This document shows, in pieces, positions 23,877 through 33,162 of a DNA stretch of 64,000 nucleotides. A model generated the notes under the pieces. That model was given only the letters and a program-made list of their open reading frames with translations, did no database searches and had not been told where the DNA came from. The number at the start of each line of letters is the position of its first letter. Position 1 is the first letter of the stretch. Source of the DNA: Ascidiimonas sp046199005 (GTDB lineage Bacteria > Bacteroidota > Bacteroidia > Flavobacteriales > Flavobacteriaceae); NCBI GenBank assembly GCA_046199005.1, contig CP176050.1, positions 3,038,001-3,102,000 of the forward strand. The letters are read 5' to 3'. Made by a program: the position numbers and the translations under genes.

Positions 23877-24779
23877 TTGGAAAATATCCTTACCATCGAA
23901 AACCTCTCAAAGAAGTATGGTCATGTACAAGCCGTGAAGAATTTGTCCTTTTCCATCGAGAAAGGCAACGTCTACGGAATCCTGGGTCCAAACGGTAGCG
24001 GAAAGTCTACTACCCTGGGCATGGTCTTAAATGTAGTGAATCCCTCCGCGGGAAATTTTCACTGGTTTGACGGTGCCATATCTACGCATAATGCCTTGAA
24101 GAAAGTGGGCGCCATCATCGAACGTCCTAATTTCTACCCGTATATGACCGCTGAAAAGAACTTACGGCTGGTATGCCGCATCAAAGGAGTGCCTTTTCAC
24201 AAGATCGAAGAGAAATTAGAATTGGTAGGCTTATTGGAGCGTAAGAACAGTAAGTTCCGCACGTTTTCGCTGGGGATGAAACAACGTCTTGCCATTGCAT
24301 CGGCATTATTGAATGATCCTGAAATACTGATCTTAGACGAACCCACTAACGGACTCGATCCGCAAGGAATTCATCAAATAAGAGAGATCATTAAAAAGAT
24401 CGCTGCTTCCGGAACCACCATTTTATTAGCGTCGCATTTACTCGACGAAGTAGAAAAAGTATGCAGCCACGTGGTGATCCTGAGAAAGGGTGAAAAATTA
24501 TATTCTGGCCGCGTAGACGAAATGATCGCCAGTCATGGCTTTTTCGAGATCAAAAGCACTAACAAAGAGTTTATGATCAAACTGCTGGAAGAGCATCCTT
24601 CTATCGGCAGAATCAAAGAAGAAGGAGATCTTGTGGTGGCTTTTTTAAACACACCCATGGATGCTGAAGAGTTTAACCGGGCGATGTTTGATAAGGGCAT
24701 CGTTTTATCGCATCTCGTTAAACGAAAAGAAAGCCTGGAAGAACAGTTCCTCACCCTAACCAACAACCAAAGCAACTAA
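23877..24779 (+). CDS. ABC transporter ATP-binding protein
   Basis: 300 aa from TTG 23879-type start codon at 23877; no ATG lies close. Walker A is GPNGSGKS (about residues 37-44), the signature is FSLGMKQRL, Walker B is ILILDEPTNGLD, and the H-loop is LLASHLLDEVEKVC. This arrangement is typical of ABC-2 type exporters of the bacitracin/lantibiotic or gliding-type group. It works in the cytoplasm with the membrane protein encoded 28 bases downstream. The substrate is unknown. The roughly 85 C-terminal residues (FFEIKSTNKEFM..) are the regulatory extension usual in this subfamily. Confidence 0.92.
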   Translation: MENILTIENLSKKYGHVQAVKNLSFSIEKGNVYGILGPNGSGKSTTLGMVLNVVNPSAGNFHWFDGAISTHNALKKVGAIIERPNFYPYMTAEKNLRLVCRIKGVPFHKIEEKLELVGLLERKNSKFRTFSLGMKQRLAIASALLNDPEILILDEPTNGLDPQGIHQIREIIKKIAASGTTILLASHLLDEVEKVCSHVVILRKGEKLYSGRVDEMIASHGFFEIKSTNKEFMIKLLEEHPSIGRIKEEGDLVVAFLNTPMDAEEFNRAMFDKGIVLSHLVKRKESLEEQFLTLTNNQSN

Positions 24780-24807
24780 TCTATTTTTCATCCAATCAAA
24801 AACACAA

Positions 24808-25638
24808 ATGATACGTTTACTTCAAATAGAATTCATCAAATTATGGAATAACAGAGCCAGTAGATTCTTAATCATCTCCTATTTTGCGCTGCTTACTTCC
24901 ATAGCTCTTATCGCCGCTATTAAATTTGATATTGGCCCTATAAAATTTCACCTGGCCGAACAGGGTATATTTAATTTTCCATTCATCTGGCATTTTAATA
25001 CCTATGTTGCAGCCATCTTTAAACTGTTTTTAGCGATCGTCATTGTTTCAATGATGGCGAATGAATACAGCAATAAAACCTTAAAACAGAACCTGATCGA
25101 CGGCTTGAGTAAAAAAGAATTCATCGCTTCTAAATTCTTGACCGTGCTTACCTTCGCACTGGCTTCTACCCTATTTATTTTTATCATCTCATTGATATTG
25201 GGGTTAATGTATTCTGACTTTAACGAACCCTCTATTATATTTTCAGATCTGGAATACCTGTTTGCGTTCTTTCTGAAGCTTACCGGATTTTTCTCTTTCT
25301 GTCTCTTTCTAGGCATATTAGTAAAACGATCTGCTTTTGCGCTTGGCTTCCTTATCTTATGGCAGGCACTTGAAGGGATCGCGTACGGACTCATGCGCTG
25401 GCAGGCAGATACCAATCTGGCTAATAAGATCTCCGAATTCTTCCCGTTAAATGCCATGAGCAACCTTATCAAAGAACCCGGAAGCCGACTATCTGCTGTG
25501 CGTTCAGTTGCCAATCAGGTAGGTGAAGAATTTACCAAGAATTATGCAGTACAACTAGGTGATGTAGCCATCGTGTTAGTTTGGACTGCTTTTTTTATCT
25601 ATATGTCGTTTCTATTATTAAAAAGACGTGATTTGTAG
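24808..25638 (+). CDS. ABC-2 type transporter permease
   Basis: 276 aa with six predicted membrane helices, including FLIISYFALLTSIALIAAI, YVAAIFKLFLAIVIVSMMA and a final VAIVLVWTAFFIYMSFLLL. The NEYSNKTLKQNLIDGLSKKEFIASK segment after helix 2 is the coupling-helix region of ABC-2 permeases. It forms an exporter with the ATPase encoded upstream. The T9SS cargo gene starts only 26 bases downstream, so these genes may share a transcript, although a functional link is not shown. Confidence 0.88.
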   Translation: MIRLLQIEFIKLWNNRASRFLIISYFALLTSIALIAAIKFDIGPIKFHLAEQGIFNFPFIWHFNTYVAAIFKLFLAIVIVSMMANEYSNKTLKQNLIDGLSKKEFIASKFLTVLTFALASTLFIFIISLILGLMYSDFNEPSIIFSDLEYLFAFFLKLTGFFSFCLFLGILVKRSAFALGFLILWQALEGIAYGLMRWQADTNLANKISEFFPLNAMSNLIKEPGSRLSAVRSVANQVGEEFTKNYAVQLGDVAIVLVWTAFFIYMSFLLLKRRDL

Positions 25639-25664
25639 TATATTTAGTCCTTGCTTGGGGCAAA

Positions 25665-28415
25665 ATGAAATTACAAAGACAGATTTTTTTATTGCTGGCG
25701 TTTCTTGCCTTTGGGACAATTTTTGCTCAAAGGGAAGCTTCCAACTGGTATTTTGGGCGCAATGCCGGACTGCGATTTAATGGCGATGGTAGTGTCGTTC
25801 CGCTACTTGACGGGCAGTTAAGCACTAACGAAGGTTGTGCTTCGATCTCCGATAAATTCGGGAACCTCTTATTCTATACCGATGGTATTACCATCTGGGA
25901 TCGCACCAACGGAGTTATGACCAATGGTACAGGATTATTGGGAGATCCGTCCAGTACCCAGTCTGCTTTGATCGTGCCAAAACCCGATGATAACGACATT
26001 TATTATGTTTTTACCGTGAATGCGCTGGGTGGTGAAGTTCACGATACTACTTTGCTTGAAGGGCTCAACTACTACATTGTAGATATGAGCAGGGGTGCGA
26101 ATGGTGAGGTCGTAGGCAGAGGAAACAACGGGCAACCCCTTTTAAAACCCAATTCAGAAAAAATTACGGCGGTACGTTCTGCCGATTGTAGTTCTATCTG
26201 GCTCATCAGTCAGTTCCTCGATTCATTCTATGCCTATGAGATCTCAGCTGCGGGAGTAAATACAACACCTGTAGTTTCGGTCACGCCTACACTGGTGCCA
26301 TTGGGCGGTTATCGCTATAATGCCATCGGGTATATGAAGGCTTCTCCCGATGGTACTAAAATTGCCGTAGCACACAGTACCGTTTCTGATGTCACCGATA
26401 GGTCTGCTCCAGGAAAGGTAGTACTATACGATTTTGATTCGGCTACCGGGCAAGTAACCAATGAATTGGAAATTAATGTAGACAACAGGTCTCCTTATGG
26501 CATTGAATTTTCACCCAATAACGAAATCCTGTATGTGACTGCCGATTTTTACGATTCGCAGGGAACCTATGTAGATGGTAGACTTTACCAATACGATCTG
26601 CTTGCTGCCGATATAAGTGCTTCCAGATTTCAGTTAGGCGAATTTGTGAATGGTGCTTTGCAACTGGCACCCGACGGTAAAATATACGGTTCACAATTTG
26701 CAAGCGGAGCGCTGAATGTGATCAACGATCCCAATCAAAGAGGTGCCGCCTGTAATTTTGTCCCGGGACAACAAACCCTGGGCGGACGCTTTGCTTCCTT
26801 CGGACTTCCACCTTTTATACAATCGCTCTTCAATGAAGTAATTAATATTTTGGGAGATTCAGGAACCAATGGCAATACCGACCTGGAACTATGTGAAAAC
26901 GAGTCGTATACCTTTACCGCTCCGGTAATTTCCGGTGCGACCTATCGCTGGACCTTTGAAGATGCAGCTAATAATGTGACGGTACTTCCGGCGGGCAGTA
27001 ATTCGTTCTCAATAACCAGTGCCGGCGTTGCCGACTCCGGAATTTATAAGGTAGAGATCGACAGAAATGATGGCAGTTGTCCCGTAGAAGGTTTTGCTTT
27101 CTTAACTGTAAATCCGCTCCCATCCGTAAAAAACACCTTGCTTACCCAATGCGATCTTGATGAGGCGAATCCTTCAGATGGTATCACCACTATCAATCTG
27201 GTACAGGCCGTGGCCGAACTAACCAATAATACCACAGGAAGCGGCATCACATTTCACCGGAGTCTGGCAGATCTGCAGGGAGGCATTGCCATTTCCTCCC
27301 CTGAAAGTTATCGTAACAGTAATCCGTTTAACGAAACGATCTATGTAAAGGTAACGGGAGCTTCCGGCTGTTTTAATATTGCCGAACTTCAGGTGACTGT
27401 GCAATCCACCATTATAGGAAACACGAATACGAGGATTATTTATGGGTGCGATCTCTCTGATGAAGACCAAGTGCTCGAGAGTAGCTTTGATCTGGAATCC
27501 ATCAGAAATTCTTACGCGCCACTGGAAGCTTCATTTTACAGGAATCGCAATGATGCTGCCCTTGAGATCAATGAGTTAAATGGTAATCTTATCACTTCGG
27601 ATACCCAAATATTGGTCAGGTTAGAAAGCGGAAATCAATGCCAGGGAATTGAAGCTATACAGTTTCTGATAGATCCTTTACCCGAGGTGAATTATCCGGA
27701 TGAAATATTTATTTGCCTGAATGAACTCCCGGGAACACTTATAGCAGAACCAGGATATGATGGATACCGATGGTACAAGGTAAATGGAAATTCTGAAGCC
27801 GAAGTATCCAACGTTCAGACCTCCAGCATCACAGAACCCGGAAGCTATCGCTTGCAGCTAACCCGTAATTATTCAGATGGTGGAACCGTTAGAAGCTGCT
27901 CCAATTCTAAGAATTTTGAAGTGATCGCTTCAAATATTGCGCAAATCAATGAGATCGTGATCCGCGATTTTTCAGATAATAACAGGATCACGGTACTGGT
28001 TTCCGGCGAGGGCAACTACGAGTATGCATTGAATGATCGCAATGGTCCTTATCAGGATTCCAATATTTTTAACAACGTAGCTCCAGGATTGGTAACTGTG
28101 TTTGTAAGAGATAAAAATAATTGCGGGATCACCGAAGAAGAAATCTTTGTGTTAGGCTATCCTAAGTTCTTCACACCCAATGGCGACGGCTTTAATGATT
28201 CCTGGCAAATTGTAGGCGCAGATCCCGATTTCTTTAGTAACTCAAAAATATATATCTTTGATAGATACGGGAAACCCCTCAAAGAATTGAGGTTAAATGA
28301 TTCCGGATGGGATGGCACCTTTAATGGAACCCAATTACCCGCTGCGGATTATTGGTTTAGAGTATTTTTAAATGATGGTCGTGAATTTGTCGGCCATTTT
28401 TCACTCAAAAGGTAG
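25665..28415 (+). CDS. Secreted T9SS type B cargo protein, paralog 1
   Basis: 916 aa. The signal peptide MKLQRQIFLLLAFLAFGTIFAQ is followed by a propeller-like N-terminal half (NWYFGRNAGLRFNGDG, ISDKFGNLLFYTDG, YMKASPDGTKIAVAHS), an Ig-like segment from about residue 410 (LCENESYTFTAPVISGATYRW), and further beta domains. The C-terminal 90 residues carry the gliding motility-associated sorting domain (YPKFFTPNGDGFNDSWQI, IYIFDRYGKPLKEL, SGWDGTFNGTQLPAADYWF). Such proteins are exported by T9SS and attached to or released from the cell surface. The N-terminal half resembles that of the next gene. The ligand is unknown. Confidence 0.88.
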   Translation: MKLQRQIFLLLAFLAFGTIFAQREASNWYFGRNAGLRFNGDGSVVPLLDGQLSTNEGCASISDKFGNLLFYTDGITIWDRTNGVMTNGTGLLGDPSSTQSALIVPKPDDNDIYYVFTVNALGGEVHDTTLLEGLNYYIVDMSRGANGEVVGRGNNGQPLLKPNSEKITAVRSADCSSIWLISQFLDSFYAYEISAAGVNTTPVVSVTPTLVPLGGYRYNAIGYMKASPDGTKIAVAHSTVSDVTDRSAPGKVVLYDFDSATGQVTNELEINVDNRSPYGIEFSPNNEILYVTADFYDSQGTYVDGRLYQYDLLAADISASRFQLGEFVNGALQLAPDGKIYGSQFASGALNVINDPNQRGAACNFVPGQQTLGGRFASFGLPPFIQSLFNEVINILGDSGTNGNTDLELCENESYTFTAPVISGATYRWTFEDAANNVTVLPAGSNSFSITSAGVADSGIYKVEIDRNDGSCPVEGFAFLTVNPLPSVKNTLLTQCDLDEANPSDGITTINLVQAVAELTNNTTGSGITFHRSLADLQGGIAISSPESYRNSNPFNETIYVKVTGASGCFNIAELQVTVQSTIIGNTNTRIIYGCDLSDEDQVLESSFDLESIRNSYAPLEASFYRNRNDAALEINELNGNLITSDTQILVRLESGNQCQGIEAIQFLIDPLPEVNYPDEIFICLNELPGTLIAEPGYDGYRWYKVNGNSEAEVSNVQTSSITEPGSYRLQLTRNYSDGGTVRSCSNSKNFEVIASNIAQINEIVIRDFSDNNRITVLVSGEGNYEYALNDRNGPYQDSNIFNNVAPGLVTVFVRDKNNCGITEEEIFVLGYPKFFTPNGDGFNDSWQIVGADPDFFSNSKIYIFDRYGKPLKELRLNDSGWDGTFNGTQLPAADYWFRVFLNDGREFVGHFSLKR

Positions 28416-28489
28416 CATTCCCTGTAAAAAGAGCCCCAACTCTATGATTTTCGCCCCAAAATCAGTAAAAGCAATGAAGCAGATTATAG

Positions 28490-31303
28490 ATGAAAAAAGC
28501 AATCATTTACATTGTGGCGTTTTTCACCTTTGTTCAGGTTTGGTCTCAGGGTGAAGCAGCTTATTGGTATTTTGGAAAAAATGCAGGTATCTATTTTGAT
28601 CCAATTACCAAAGACGTATCTGTCCTAACCGATGGCGCCCTCAATACCTTTGAAGGATGTTCCAGCATTTCTGATGAAAACGGGAATCTTCAGTTTTATT
28701 CAGACGGGGTTACTGTCTGGGACCGCAATCATAACATTATGCCCAATGGTACCGAACTCAAAGGAGACGAATCGAGTACGCAATCGGGACTCATCGTTCC
28801 TCATCCTACGATACCCAATATTTATTTTTTATTCACGGTTGATGAACCTCATAACGCCAATTTCTCTACCATAGATATCATTGATGTACAGGGCGACGGA
28901 GATGGTTTTAACAACGGTTTGAATTATTCGGTGGTAGATATGACACTCAACGGCGGACTAGGAGATGTAGTTCCGGGACAAAAAAACATCCCTCTTCTCA
29001 CCTACGACCCTAATGATCGCCTCGAGAATGGGTATAAATGTTCAGAAAAAATCACAGCGGTTGAAGGTGCAGAAGATGATACTTTTTGGGTCATTACGCA
29101 TTTTACACGTACGTTTTACGCTTTCAAAATAGATGCCAATGGCGTCAATGAAGTTCCCGTTCGAAGTTCCCTTGAACCTGAAATCCCGGTAGAAGGTTAC
29201 AGACGAAATGCCCTGGGGTATCTGAAGGCTTCTCCGGATGGAACCAAGATAGCAGCTGCCTTCTTCAGCGTTTCTGAGATTCCCGGTGCTGATGCTCCGG
29301 GACTACTGACCCTTTTTGATTTCAACAATGCCAATGGAAGGGTCAACAATCCCGTTATCCTATATGAGGGCGATGCGCCTTATGGCGTGGAGTTTTCACT
29401 GGAAACGAGAAAGCTATACGCTGTAGTAGGGCGCGGTAGTGGTGGTGGTGGTAATAGTCTTTTGTTTCAGTATGACTTACGAAGAGCAGATATTCGAAAT
29501 TCAAGGACGCTTATTGATGAGTCCGAAGATTACAATTACGGGGCCCTTCAACTGGGACTGGATGGTAAGATCTACCGCTCTCAAATTGATTTTTTACAAG
29601 TGGGTGCAGGAACTACCGGAAAATACTTAGGAGTTATTGAAAATCCCGAAGCCAGAGCAGCAGATGTTATTTACAATCCGCAAGCTATCTATCTCGATGT
29701 AAATAACGATGGCAGTAACGAGACGCGACTCGGCCTTCCTCCTTTTATTCAATCTTTTTTTCTTAACAAGATCGATATCATTCGAAATGGCATCAGTGAT
29801 ACCTTTCTGGAACTTTGTACGGGAGATTCCTATACGCTGGTAGCAGACGATATACCGGGAGCCACCTATATCTGGAGAAAAGATGAAGTGCTGCTGCCTG
29901 AAACCGGAAATACGCTCACTATTACGAACGTTACCGCAGCAGATATTGGTTTTTATACGGTAAGGGTAGAACCAAATAACGGGGATCCTGTACTTGAAGG
30001 GGTGGCAGACGTAGATGTGATCCCTTTACCAGAAGTGAGAAATGCTTCGCTCACACAATGTGATTTTGATGGAGACGGATCGACCATCTTTAATCTGGAT
30101 CAGGCAATCGGGCAAATTGTGACTGATATAGATTTGGTCAATACCTTTGATTACACTTTTCACGAAAGCTTTACAGATGCTGAGAACGAATTAAACGCTG
30201 TTGACAATGAGGGCTACACCAATCTTTCGAATCCTCAAATAGTTTACGTAAGAGTTGAAGGCAAACAAACCGGATGCTTCTCGATTGCAGAGCTGGAACT
30301 AAGCACGAGTTTCACCCCTCCGGTGACCGTCACCATTGATGCTTGTTCAGATGTTGCCAATGATGGTTTTGCTTTGTTTGATTTGAATGAGGCTACTAAC
30401 GCGCTTACGTTAGGACCGGGAGTAACCCTTACCTATTATCTGTCTGAAAGCGAAGCCCTAAACGAGTCTAATCCCTTGACTACAGATTTCCAGAACACGC
30501 TTCCGTTTAGCCAAACCTTATACGCAAGAGCCGAAGCAAATAATCAGTGTGCAGGTATCAATATTGTGAATTTAAGGGTGAATTCGCTTCCGGAAATCGA
30601 ATTAGAACAAGACGTTTTTATCTGTGAGAATGCTACCTCTGCATATACCATATCGGCGGGTATTCCCACAGGAGATATTTCAAACTACACCTTTGAATGG
30701 CAAACTAACGAAAGACAAACAACGCCGACCATTGAAATTACCGAAGCAGGGGTCTATCGGGTGCTGGTCACTAATACCAGAGGTTGTTCTGTAGAGAGAG
30801 CTGTAACCGTAAACAGTTCAGATATCGCTATCATTTCAGACATTGAAGTGCGGGATTTCAGGCAGAACAATTCGCTCACTGTTATTGTAACCGGAGCCGG
30901 TGATTATGAATTTACACTAGACGCACTGGACGGAATTTATCAAGACAGCAATAAATTCAGTAATCTGCCTCCGGGCTTTTATACCGTATTCGTTAGAGAC
31001 AAAAACGGCTGTGGTATTGTAGAACAAAATGTTTCGGTGTTCGGATACCCGAATTTCTTCACACCCAATGGCGATGGCATTAACGATACCTGGCAATTGG
31101 TAGGTGGCGATCAGCTTAGAAGTACCAATGTTCTTATCCATATTTTTGACCGTTATGGAAAACTCATCACGCAGCTCAATGCAGCCGATGAAGGTTGGGA
31201 CGGTCTCTTCAATGGTCAGGAACTACCTTCCAGTGATTATTGGTTTCGTATTACTCTGGAAGATGGCAGGCAATTCAACGGTCATTTTGCATTGAAACGT
31301 TAA
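28490..31303 (+). CDS. Secreted T9SS type B cargo protein, paralog 2
   Basis: 937 aa with the same architecture as the preceding gene: signal peptide ending FVQVWSQG, then AYWYFGKNAGIYFDPITKDV, ISDENGNLQFYSDG, YLKASPDGTKIAAAFFS, an Ig-like region (LCTGDSYTLVADDIPGATYIW), two more beta modules, and the sorting domain YPNFFTPNGDGINDTWQL / IFDRYGKLITQL / GWDGLFNGQELPSSDYWF. ATG 28490 gives a good signal peptide. The similarity throughout shows a tandem duplication. It has acidic beta-propeller-like repeats but no visible catalytic residues; a surface-binding or adhesion role is plausible. Confidence 0.87.
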   Translation: MKKAIIYIVAFFTFVQVWSQGEAAYWYFGKNAGIYFDPITKDVSVLTDGALNTFEGCSSISDENGNLQFYSDGVTVWDRNHNIMPNGTELKGDESSTQSGLIVPHPTIPNIYFLFTVDEPHNANFSTIDIIDVQGDGDGFNNGLNYSVVDMTLNGGLGDVVPGQKNIPLLTYDPNDRLENGYKCSEKITAVEGAEDDTFWVITHFTRTFYAFKIDANGVNEVPVRSSLEPEIPVEGYRRNALGYLKASPDGTKIAAAFFSVSEIPGADAPGLLTLFDFNNANGRVNNPVILYEGDAPYGVEFSLETRKLYAVVGRGSGGGGNSLLFQYDLRRADIRNSRTLIDESEDYNYGALQLGLDGKIYRSQIDFLQVGAGTTGKYLGVIENPEARAADVIYNPQAIYLDVNNDGSNETRLGLPPFIQSFFLNKIDIIRNGISDTFLELCTGDSYTLVADDIPGATYIWRKDEVLLPETGNTLTITNVTAADIGFYTVRVEPNNGDPVLEGVADVDVIPLPEVRNASLTQCDFDGDGSTIFNLDQAIGQIVTDIDLVNTFDYTFHESFTDAENELNAVDNEGYTNLSNPQIVYVRVEGKQTGCFSIAELELSTSFTPPVTVTIDACSDVANDGFALFDLNEATNALTLGPGVTLTYYLSESEALNESNPLTTDFQNTLPFSQTLYARAEANNQCAGINIVNLRVNSLPEIELEQDVFICENATSAYTISAGIPTGDISNYTFEWQTNERQTTPTIEITEAGVYRVLVTNTRGCSVERAVTVNSSDIAIISDIEVRDFRQNNSLTVIVTGAGDYEFTLDALDGIYQDSNKFSNLPPGFYTVFVRDKNGCGIVEQNVSVFGYPNFFTPNGDGINDTWQLVGGDQLRSTNVLIHIFDRYGKLITQLNAADEGWDGLFNGQELPSSDYWFRITLEDGRQFNGHFALKR

Positions 31304-31345
31304 TGTTGCAGGATGCTTAAAACTAAACTACAGAAATAGTCACTG

Positions 31346-33091
31346 ATGACTGGACAGAAAAAATCCAACAAAATTTCGCTAAGCATTTTGCTTTTATGCC
31401 TGCTTACTGGTTTTGCTGTTAACAGTCAGGTTTGTACTTCTTTGGTTAGTCCGGCAGATGGTGCTGTAGATGTTCCGCTGGATGCTACCATCACATGGAC
31501 ACCTGTAGCCGGAGTCACGGGCTATATCATTTCACTTGGTACCACACCGGGAGGTTCAGACATTGTAAACAATCAGGCAGTAGGACTCTCTACTTCCTTT
31601 ACCCCTCCTTTAGGATTACCTAACAATGCGACCATTTACGTAAACATTTCGCTTTTCTTTTTCAACAGCCAGAACATTCCCTGTCCGGAAGCCAGTTTTA
31701 CCACAGAAAATATCACCACACCACCAGCGTGTACCACCTTAACGAGCCCGCTCAACGGAGCCATAGACGTACCTATTAATGCTAATTTAAGCTGGAATGT
31801 TTCAATAGGATCAGAAGGCTACCGAATTACAATTGGCACCTCTCCCGGCGGAAGTGAATTGGTACCCTTAACAGATCTGGGAAATGTGCTTACCTATAAT
31901 CCTTTAACTGATTTTCCACCAGCTACCACCATTTATGTGACTATCATTGCCTATAATTCAAATGGAGATGCGATCAATTGCGGATTTCAATCTTTTACAA
32001 CCGGATCGCTGGGGCAGGCTCCGGAGTGTACTTTTCTGATCTCACCCATTGACGGTGCTATCAATGTTGCCCTGTCTCCCGAAGTTCGATGGAATCCCGT
32101 ACCGAATGCTACCGGGTACATTTTAAATATGGGAAGCACTCCTGGTGCCCGCGACATTTTAAATAATTTTGATGTAGGCAACAACACATCAACTGTCGTA
32201 TTAAATTTTCTTTTCAATGTCACCATTTTTGTGACGATTACGCCCTATAATGATGCCGGACAGGCCGTGGGATGTAATGAAGAACAATTTTCAACCAGCG
32301 CTGGCTGCGGACCTTATCTGGATCCGGATACCGGACTCATTGTAGATCTCAGACCAGAGATCCTGGATCCTGATACGATTGGTATCTGTTCGGATAATCT
32401 TCCGTTTAATTACGAATCGTTGACTCCTGCAGATGGATACGTTTGGTATCAGGAAGATGCAAACGGCGATGAAGTAGAAATCGCAACTACGCGAACGGTC
32501 CCGTTAACCAGTGAAGGCAACTATCGGCTGGATGCCTACACTACCATTGATCTGGATGGCGAAGAATTTCGCTGTATCAGCACTAAAATGATTGAAGTAG
32601 TCTCTTCAGAAAGTCCCCGCATCCGAAACATAGAATTGATTCCGATAGGAAACCTTACCAGAGTACAAATAGACGTTTCCGGTGGAGGGGATTACGAATT
32701 TGCACTTAATGACCCTAACGGACCGTATCAAGATGCCAATTTCTTTGATCTGGCAGATATCAGTAGTATCACTGTATATATAAGAGATAAAAATGGTTGT
32801 GGTTTTATCTCTCAGGAATTGGTTTCGGTCTTATTTCCTAAATTCTTCACCCCTAATAATGATTCGGTAAACGATTTCTGGAACGTTCGGAAGGAAACGG
32901 TGAATGGGGTTCCGGTAACCGGACTTCAGATATTTGACAGATACGGAAAGTTTTTGGCAGGGATACGTCCACAAGAATCTGGATGGGATGGAACTTTCAA
33001 CGGGCAACCCCTACCCGCTTCTGATTATTGGTACGCCGCATTTCTGCAAAATGGAGAAGTGATCAAAGGTCATTTTGCCCTGAAAAGATAA
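31346..33091 (+). CDS. Secreted T9SS type B cargo protein with three Ig-like repeats
   Basis: 581 aa. After the signal peptide (ISLSILLLCLLTGFAVNSQ) come three repeats of about 95 residues, each beginning with a Cys and the pattern C.....P.DGA.DVPLDATITW, continuing GYIISLGTTPGGSDI and ending YVNIS/YVTII. They resemble fibronectin type III or big-Ig modules and start near residues 29, 123 and 226. A linker and then the T9SS sorting domain follow (FPKFFTPNNDSVNDFWNV, IFDRYGKFL, GWDGTFNGQPLPASDYWY). It shares only the C-terminal half with the two upstream paralogs. Extracellular; binding partner unknown. Confidence 0.86.
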   Translation: MTGQKKSNKISLSILLLCLLTGFAVNSQVCTSLVSPADGAVDVPLDATITWTPVAGVTGYIISLGTTPGGSDIVNNQAVGLSTSFTPPLGLPNNATIYVNISLFFFNSQNIPCPEASFTTENITTPPACTTLTSPLNGAIDVPINANLSWNVSIGSEGYRITIGTSPGGSELVPLTDLGNVLTYNPLTDFPPATTIYVTIIAYNSNGDAINCGFQSFTTGSLGQAPECTFLISPIDGAINVALSPEVRWNPVPNATGYILNMGSTPGARDILNNFDVGNNTSTVVLNFLFNVTIFVTITPYNDAGQAVGCNEEQFSTSAGCGPYLDPDTGLIVDLRPEILDPDTIGICSDNLPFNYESLTPADGYVWYQEDANGDEVEIATTRTVPLTSEGNYRLDAYTTIDLDGEEFRCISTKMIEVVSSESPRIRNIELIPIGNLTRVQIDVSGGGDYEFALNDPNGPYQDANFFDLADISSITVYIRDKNGCGFISQELVSVLFPKFFTPNNDSVNDFWNVRKETVNGVPVTGLQIFDRYGKFLAGIRPQESGWDGTFNGQPLPASDYWYAAFLQNGEVIKGHFALKR

Positions 33092-33141
33092 GCTCCTTTT
33101 TTTCAGTCAACTTTATAGGTATCTAAACACTTTTCTAAGGG

Positions 33142-33149
33142 TATGTTTG
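33142..33149 (+). promoter_or_regulatory. Promoter core TATGTTTG before uvrB
   Basis: TATGTTTG fits TAnnTTTG and a second match, TAGTTTTG, follows at 33151-33158, five bases before the ATG. The first is better placed for a short leader. A clear -33 TTTG is not seen. Confidence 0.45.
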
Positions 33150-33162
33150 TTAGTTTTGTAAC

